Assembly: GCA_955651735.1 (NCBI GenBank)
Contig: CATPAM010000009.1
Span: 1 to 10,429, forward strand
From: Candidatus Acidiferrales bacterium
GTDB lineage: Bacteria > Acidobacteriota > Terriglobia > Acidiferrales > UBA7541
Reading direction: 5' to 3'
DNA: 10,429 bases
The position numbers were made by a program, and so were the translations under genes. The number at the start of each line of letters is the position of its first letter. The first letter of the stretch is position 1. The notes under the pieces are model-generated. The model did no database searches and had not been told where the DNA came from. It was given only the letters and a program-made list of their open reading frames with translations. Below, piece after piece: positions 7,701-10,429 of this stretch.

Positions 7701-8611
7701 GCGGGCGGACGCGCGTCACGCACATGGAAGACCACCTGCGGATGGGGCGGCAGACGCTGCAGGAGGTGCGCGAGCAGCGAAGCCACGCGGAAGTGGAGCG
7801 AGCGCGGAATGATTCCGACCGGCAGCACCTGCGCGAAACATGCATGACGGAAGTGAATGCGCAGCCAGAGGATTTGATTGCGACGGAGACAGCGTTCATC
7901 AGCGGGGAAGAATTGGCGATTGCGGAGGCGAATTATCGCGAAATGAAGGCGCGCATCGAGTCGATGGGCGCGGTGAACATGATGGCGCTGGAGGAGTACA
8001 ACCAGTGCGAGCAGAGGTTCACGTTCCTGACGAGGGAGCGCGACGATTTGCTGCAATCGATTGCGGATACACAGCAAGCGATCGCGGAGCTGGACCTGGT
8101 TTCGCGGGAGAAATTCGAGTTGGCGTTCAACAGCATCAATCACAATTTTTCGGACGCGTTCCACACGATTTTTGGCGGCGGGACGGCGGAGATGCGGCTG
8201 ACGGAGCCGGACAGCTCCGGAGACGCGGGGATCGACGTGGTGGCGTCGCCTCCGGGCAAGCGCTTGCAGAATATTTTGCTGCTATCGGGCGGCGAAAAGG
8301 CCATGACGGCGCTGGCGCTACTGATCGCGATTTTCCGGTATCAACCGAGCCCGTTCTGCATTTTGGATGAAGTGGATGCGCCGCTGGACGAAGCGAACGT
8401 GGGGCGCTTCACGCGGCTGGTGGGCGAAATGAGCGGGCAAACGCAGTTCATCATCGTGACCCACAATCGCAAGACGATGGAGACGGGCAGCGTGTTGTAC
8501 GGCGTGACGATGCAGGAGCCGGGAGTGTCAAAGCTGGTGAGCGTGCGCTGGGAAGGCGACGAAGCGCCCACGCGAAAGCGCAGTACGGCTGCCGCAGCAT
8601 CCGCGGCTTGA
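4724..8611 (+). CDS. smc: Chromosome partition/condensation ATPase SMC with an enlarged N-lobe loop
   Basis: SMC dimers, with ScpA and ScpB, extrude DNA loops and help separate sister chromosomes. The 1295-residue product has the full architecture. The N-terminal ATPase lobe carries Walker A GPNGCGKS (33-40). Long coiled-coil arms (about 270-590 and 770-1080) flank a hinge domain (about 600-765, ending near VTGGRAD). The C-terminal lobe has signature LSGGEK (1187-1192), Walker B CILDEVDAP with Asp1215/Glu1216, D-loop LDEANV and His1247 in VTHNRK. Bacterial SMCs are usually near 1190 residues. The excess is mainly a stretch at about residues 86-185, between AEVTLT and the VVVSRRLYRSG strand, where typical SMCs have about 15 residues. 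The start is TTG at 4724, supported by AAAGGGG at 4712-4718 and by the normal MLKLRKVEITGFKSF beginning; the ATG at 4702 meets a stop at once. It is flanked by spacers of 480 and 205 bp, so it is probably monocistronic. Confidence 0.97.
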   Translation: MLKLRKVEITGFKSFCERTVVTFSGTGTTCIVGPNGCGKSNVVDAISWVLGEQSHKSLRAERMADCIFNGTTKRPPMGLAEVTLTMEDPELAEAARFVLESAAENTGINTEFTEVGSTEGTEKSAGDVAPPPIDGSGADADGEPPIETSNQDGAQHAAPLPEAEFVKGRRRKKAAEKPVLAMKPGEVVVSRRLYRSGQSEYLINGRVARLRDIQEMFMGVGLGPDSYAIIEQGRIGLILSTKPLERRAIIEEAAGVTKFKTKKRLAEAKLESSKVNLSRVNDIVVEVEKQLGSLKRQAAKARRFSEIRDQMRGIVRQMLAGKARELDGEAERIGRRLTELTAAEAHSAQEIQRQEGEQDSLNQRIYTLDAELRQNQNHLNLTALEVDRSENRIAFNRQRAEELAGRHGQIAAEIAEAAARAAEWDSRNAAQQQSVIALRDESGVITERVEELAARAESRGVQIRDWELRIEALRASVSEAGESLLRLHGEQKQAEEALVHQNAALQKGEASEGELLESSIKVRDDAERAALEFEAANGQLNLLTGKAAALQASIGVMRQERETMTAQADALRESVVGVRARHATLTRILNDRSYTADAVQKLFAANESGAGRDFHAVGVLADYAEVEEQHEAAIEQYLRDELEYVVVETFDHARAGVSLLRDEVGGRATFFVDSLRNLKLTEYEPIVHFRAEDGVISRLDKLVGFRDPLGAAAKQFLPRLRAGYLTDSATAAEKLARENPQYAFVTPDGTCYQGRMVTGGRADEAGPLGMKRELRALDGESAQLEKRGEEARAALENLVANLRKAEQSLEEVSAQKQIAEREVYSAKHRHEQTQGELARLGLELTLCQNELARIRQDVDHARLRADRARHQLAAAATSRAEAESEGARLAEELAQLRESIQTEQNELAAGRAELAAMNERLAAAEAVASRLMEERAELERREAALQQQEASINEEAAALVKQSEELAQQLGGLRAEKLRLETRERELEQEWESGRTRVTHMEDHLRMGRQTLQEVREQRSHAEVERARNDSDRQHLRETCMTEVNAQPEDLIATETAFISGEELAIAEANYREMKARIESMGAVNMMALEEYNQCEQRFTFLTRERDDLLQSIADTQQAIAELDLVSREKFELAFNSINHNFSDAFHTIFGGGTAEMRLTEPDSSGDAGIDVVASPPGKRLQNILLLSGGEKAMTALALLIAIFRYQPSPFCILDEVDAPLDEANVGRFTRLVGEMSGQTQFIIVTHNRKTMETGSVLYGVTMQEPGVSKLVSVRWEGDEAPTRKRSTAAAASAA
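5050..5089 (+). repeat. Four-copy CACAGAG repeat inside smc
   Basis: CACAGAG occurs at 5050-5056, 5059-5065, 5074-5080 and 5083-5089, with start-to-start spacings of 9, 15 and 9 bp. All spacings are multiples of three, so each copy is read in the same frame as Thr-Glu (ACA GAG), giving four TE pairs within residues 109-122. ACA is rare elsewhere in this gene, which prefers ACG. I recall CACAGAG-type tandem motifs as dispersed intergenic sequence in several environmental bacterial genomes. Here the tract is part of the enlarged head-lobe loop. Confidence 0.75.
5180..5201. repeat. Perfect 22-bp palindrome inside smc
   Basis: GGGGCGCAGCA at 5180-5190 is followed directly by its reverse complement TGCTGCGCCCC at 5191-5201, with no spacer. 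It is read in frame as residues 153-159 (GAQHAAP) plus the start of Leu160, inside the extra loop of SMC. A palindrome of this length in a coding sequence is unusual and suggests a repeat element inserted in frame. Confidence 0.85.
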
Positions 8612-8758
8612 TCATTGCAAACACGATTCGTTCGACAAATTTTCAGCACAGCGGCTGTAGAAAAGTGCAAAAGTTTTTCCGTTTGTCTAGCCTGTTCTTC
8701 TTATTGCGGGTATTTCTTTTTCTTCTCCTGTTGAAATTTTTTTTTCGCGCGCGCCTGA

Positions 8759-8786
8759 TTGACTTCGCTTTACGCTGCGCTAGAAT
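8759..8786 (+). promoter_or_regulatory. Sigma-70-type promoter for purC
   Basis: TTGACT (8759-8764) and TAGAAT (8781-8786) are 16 bp apart, with five of six consensus matches in each. Transcription would begin near 8793, about 24 nt before the GTG start of purC. Nine consecutive T residues (8737-8745) lie about 13-21 bp upstream of the -35 element, where an UP element could bind the RNA polymerase alpha subunit. A CGCGCGCGC run follows that T-tract. The rest of the 205-bp smc-purC spacer is pyrimidine-rich and shows no clear terminator. Confidence 0.65.
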
Positions 8787-8816
8787 GCTCGGCACTCTTG
8801 CAGGGGAAATTCTTCC

Positions 8817-9716
8817 GTGCCCTTCGGTGCAACAATGCGCGTAGTACGGGAAACGAAGTTCACCGGCCTCTCGCCCGCCGCGCGCGGTAAAGTGCGCGAC
8901 ATCTATGATGCCGGCGACGCGCTGTTGATTGTGGCCACGGACCGGCTGTCGGCGTTCGATGTGATTTTGCCTACGCCCATTCCCGACAAAGGGCGCGTAC
9001 TGACGCGGCTTTCGTTGTTCTGGTTTGACCTGCTGCGCGATGTGATTCCAAATCATGTGCTTAGCGCGACGGAATTCCCTGCGCCGTTTGACGCTTATCG
9101 CGAGGAACTTGCCGGGCGCTCGATGCTGGTACGGAAGACCGTGCCATTGCCGATTGAGTGCGTGGTGCGCGGCTATGTTTCGGGTTCGGGATGGAAGGAC
9201 TATCAGCGGGCGGGAGAGATCTGCGGCATTACGTTGCCGACCGGCATGCGCGAGTCTGACCGCTTGCCGGAGCCGATTTTCACGCCGGCAACGAAGGCGG
9301 CGAGCGGGCACGACGAAAACATTTCGTTTGAACGGGCTGCCTCGTTGATTGGAACTGAACGTGCACTGCAAGTGCGCGATGTCAGCCTGGAAATTTACCG
9401 ACGCGCAGCTACGTACGCTGAGCCTCGAGGGATTTTGCTGGCGGACACTAAATTCGAGTTTGGCTTGCTCAAGGACGAGCTTATTTGGATTGACGAGGCG
9501 CTCACGCCGGATTCCTCGCGATTCTGGCCCGCCGCGCAGTACAAACCTGGCGGGACGCAGCCCTCCTTCGACAAACAGTTTGTGCGCGACTATTTGGAGA
9601 GCATCCACTGGCCGAAAACCCCGCCCGGCCCGGAGCTGCCTCCGGAAGTCGTCGACGCAACGCGTGGCAAGTACCGGGAAGCGTACCGCATCCTGACCGG
9701 GCGCGAATTGGACTAG
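8817..9716 (+). CDS. purC: Phosphoribosylaminoimidazole-succinocarboxamide synthase (SAICAR synthetase)
   Basis: PurC joins CAIR and aspartate with ATP to form SAICAR in de novo purine synthesis, in the cytosol. The 299-residue product is of the longer PurC type (about 300 residues, as in yeast Ade1; the E. coli form is about 237). Seen in order are [11 protein letters not shown] (24-34) with the ATP-binding start of the fold, TDRLSAFDV (41-49), the family signature [16 protein letters not shown] (111-126), [16 protein letters not shown] (155-170), the second signature [10 protein letters not shown] (207-216), [12 protein letters not shown] (226-237) and [11 protein letters not shown] (250-260). 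The start is taken as GTG at 8817 because AGGGGA at 8802-8807 is nine bases upstream; the ATG at 8835 has no good ribosome-binding site but would keep all motifs. It is followed 40 bp later by a Fis-type gene, probably co-transcribed. Confidence 0.96.
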   Translation: MPFGATMRVVRETKFTGLSPAARGKVRDIYDAGDALLIVATDRLSAFDVILPTPIPDKGRVLTRLSLFWFDLLRDVIPNHVLSATEFPAPFDAYREELAGRSMLVRKTVPLPIECVVRGYVSGSGWKDYQRAGEICGITLPTGMRESDRLPEPIFTPATKAASGHDENISFERAASLIGTERALQVRDVSLEIYRRAATYAEPRGILLADTKFEFGLLKDELIWIDEALTPDSSRFWPAAQYKPGGTQPSFDKQFVRDYLESIHWPKTPPGPELPPEVVDATRGKYREAYRILTGRELD

Positions 9717-9756
9717 CGCCGGGGCCAGAATTGCGCGTTTCCCCTTGGAGTGTGCC

Positions 9757-9978
9757 GTGAAGGACCAACTCGAAGGACTCGTGAGCCAGATGGTGGAGCG
9801 GGGAATCTTGTTCGATGAGGCCGTGGGGGAATTTGAAAAGCGGTTTATCAAACGGGTGCTGGAGCGCGCGGAGGGGAACCAGTCGCGCGCGGCGCAGATT
9901 CTAGGAATTCACCGCAATACGCTGAGTCGCAAGATCGACGCATACAAGCTGGACCACCGGAATCACCACGCAAGGTAG
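9757..9978 (+). CDS. Small Fis-family helix-turn-helix DNA-binding protein
   Basis: The 73-residue product consists of a short helical N-terminus (about 1-25) and a C-terminal Fis/NtrC-type HTH: RVLERAEGNQSRAAQILGIH (33-52) continuing into RNTLSRKIDAYKL (53-65). In this family the GN.(S/T)RAA..LGI..(N/G)TL..K core is the DNA-binding part of Fis and of sigma-54 activators. Here there is no receiver or AAA+ domain, so it is a free-standing DNA-binding protein, perhaps a nucleoid or local regulator; its targets are unknown. GTG at 9757 is preferred because TTGGAG at 9745-9750 lies six bases ahead as ribosome-binding site; an in-frame TTG at 9745 would sit on that site. It is 40 bp behind purC and followed by an intrinsic terminator, so purC and this gene probably share a transcript. 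Confidence 0.85.
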   Translation: MKDQLEGLVSQMVERGILFDEAVGEFEKRFIKRVLERAEGNQSRAAQILGIHRNTLSRKIDAYKLDHRNHHAR

Positions 9979-10024
9979 ACAATTCCTAGACTGATTTTCA
10001 CTTGCATGGTGGTCCTGGAAGAAA

Positions 10025-10054
10025 AACGGCTCGCCAATTTCTCGGCGAGCCGTT
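10025..10054 (+). terminator. Intrinsic terminator of the purC-Fis unit
   Basis: An 11-bp perfect stem, AACGGCTCGCC (10025-10035) pairing with GGCGAGCCGTT (10044-10054), encloses an 8-base loop AATTTCTC. It is followed by GCATTTT, a weak U-tract. An A-run (10022-10026) on the 5' side leaves a possible second use in the other direction. It starts 47 bp after the stop of the Fis-type gene. The group II intron begins about 8 bp after the stem. Confidence 0.8.
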
Positions 10055-10062
10055 GCATTTTG

Positions 10063-10429
10063 GTACGCCGAGCATGTTCGATAGCTTGGGGGTGAAAGTC
10101 CCCTACCCAACCTGATGGAGGTGAAGGGTTAGTGAAGCGCAAGGGCGTCGCCGCGAGGCGGGGTCTGAAGGAAGCGTGGAGCAAACACGCGAGCCGATGA
10201 ACAAGAACCGGATGATGAGGCCTACGGTGCCGGGCGAGCGAGCAGCTGATCGCGAGGCCTGTATCCATCCAGGACACTGGTGGTAAATCCGGCGGTTGTG
10301 GGTGGAAGGCGGTCGAACTTATCACGGGAGATCTGCTAGGCGTCACGGATTCGTGACGGAAGGCATCGTGAGGTGTCTTGACCGCAAGGCAGAAGTCAGC
10401 AGAGGGCGTAGTACTCACGCGAGTGAGGA
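10063..10429 (+). mobile_element. Group II intron (class C type), 5' ribozyme portion; cut by window edge
   Basis: From GTACGCCGAGCATG at 10063 the sequence follows, in order, the landmarks I recall from the Oceanobacillus iheyensis group IIC intron (GUGUGCCCGGCAUG...): a GGGG-GUGAAAGU-CCCC hairpin (10088-10103), CGCAAGGGCGTC followed by a CGCC-GCGA-GGCG hairpin with GNRA loop (10149-10160), the TCTGAAGGAAGC block (10164-10175), GAACAAGAACC..ATGATGAGGCCTACGGT, ACGGGAGATCTG, a CGTCACG-GATT-CGTGACG hairpin (10341-10358) and AGAAGTCAGCAGA..GTAGTAC (10391-10414). A CTCAC-GCGA-GTGAG hairpin ends the window. This corresponds to domain I through the start of domain IV. The reverse transcriptase/maturase frame and domains V-VI should follow beyond the edge. 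The first base is inferred by alignment from memory; GTACG departs slightly from the usual GTGYG start. Plus-strand orientation matches the upstream gene. Confidence 0.85.

Noticed and set aside
6827..8164. 445-codon open frame on the minus strand, antisense to smc
   Set aside because: It is rich in Arg, Leu and Gln, has no domain or ribosome-binding site, and lies wholly opposite the coiled-coil and C-terminal part of smc. G-rich codons of smc rarely give stops in this antisense frame.
9963..10418. 151-codon minus-strand frame over the right end
   Set aside because: It covers the terminator and the structured intron RNA. Such frames are commonly mis-annotated proteins from group II intron sequence.

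Overview
The window looks like chromosomal DNA of a GC-rich, Gram-negative-type soil or environmental bacterium, most likely Acidobacteriota. This assignment is an inference. It rests on the SMC protein with a long extra loop in its N-terminal head lobe, the exported S9 peptidase, a free-standing Fis-type helix-turn-helix protein behind purC, and the short palindromic repeats between and inside genes. No rRNA or single diagnostic marker is present.

Layout. The left end (1-2144) is read on the minus strand. In transcription order it holds a small protein of unknown function interrupted by an in-frame TAG (1887-2144), cysS for cysteinyl-tRNA synthetase (334-1773), and the first 37 codons of a class III (PLP) aminotransferase that runs off the left edge (1-111). 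A 34-bp near-perfect palindrome lies between cysS and the aminotransferase. From 2282 rightward all genes are on the plus strand: an exported S9-family prolyl-oligopeptidase-type peptidase (2282-4243), a 480-bp spacer without a convincing gene, the chromosome-condensation ATPase smc (4724-8611), then purC (8817-9716) and a 73-codon Fis-family DNA-binding protein (9757-9978). The last two probably form one transcription unit with a recognisable promoter and an intrinsic terminator. Just behind that terminator, from about 10063 to the right edge, lies the 5' ribozyme part of a group IIC-type intron. Its reverse transcriptase/maturase and domains V-VI would be outside the window.

The genes are mostly housekeeping: tRNA charging, purine synthesis, chromosome organisation and protein turnover. 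The unusual material is in accessory sequence. The smc gene carries roughly 85 extra codons in a head-domain loop, and this stretch contains a four-fold CACAGAG repeat and a perfect 22-bp palindrome, all in frame. This suggests that dispersed repeat DNA was domesticated as protein sequence. The group II intron sits at the terminator position expected of class C introns. The third positions of codons follow the DNA strand rather than the gene: the plus strand is G-rich both where genes are on plus and where cysS is on minus, which suggests the plus strand is the leading replication strand.
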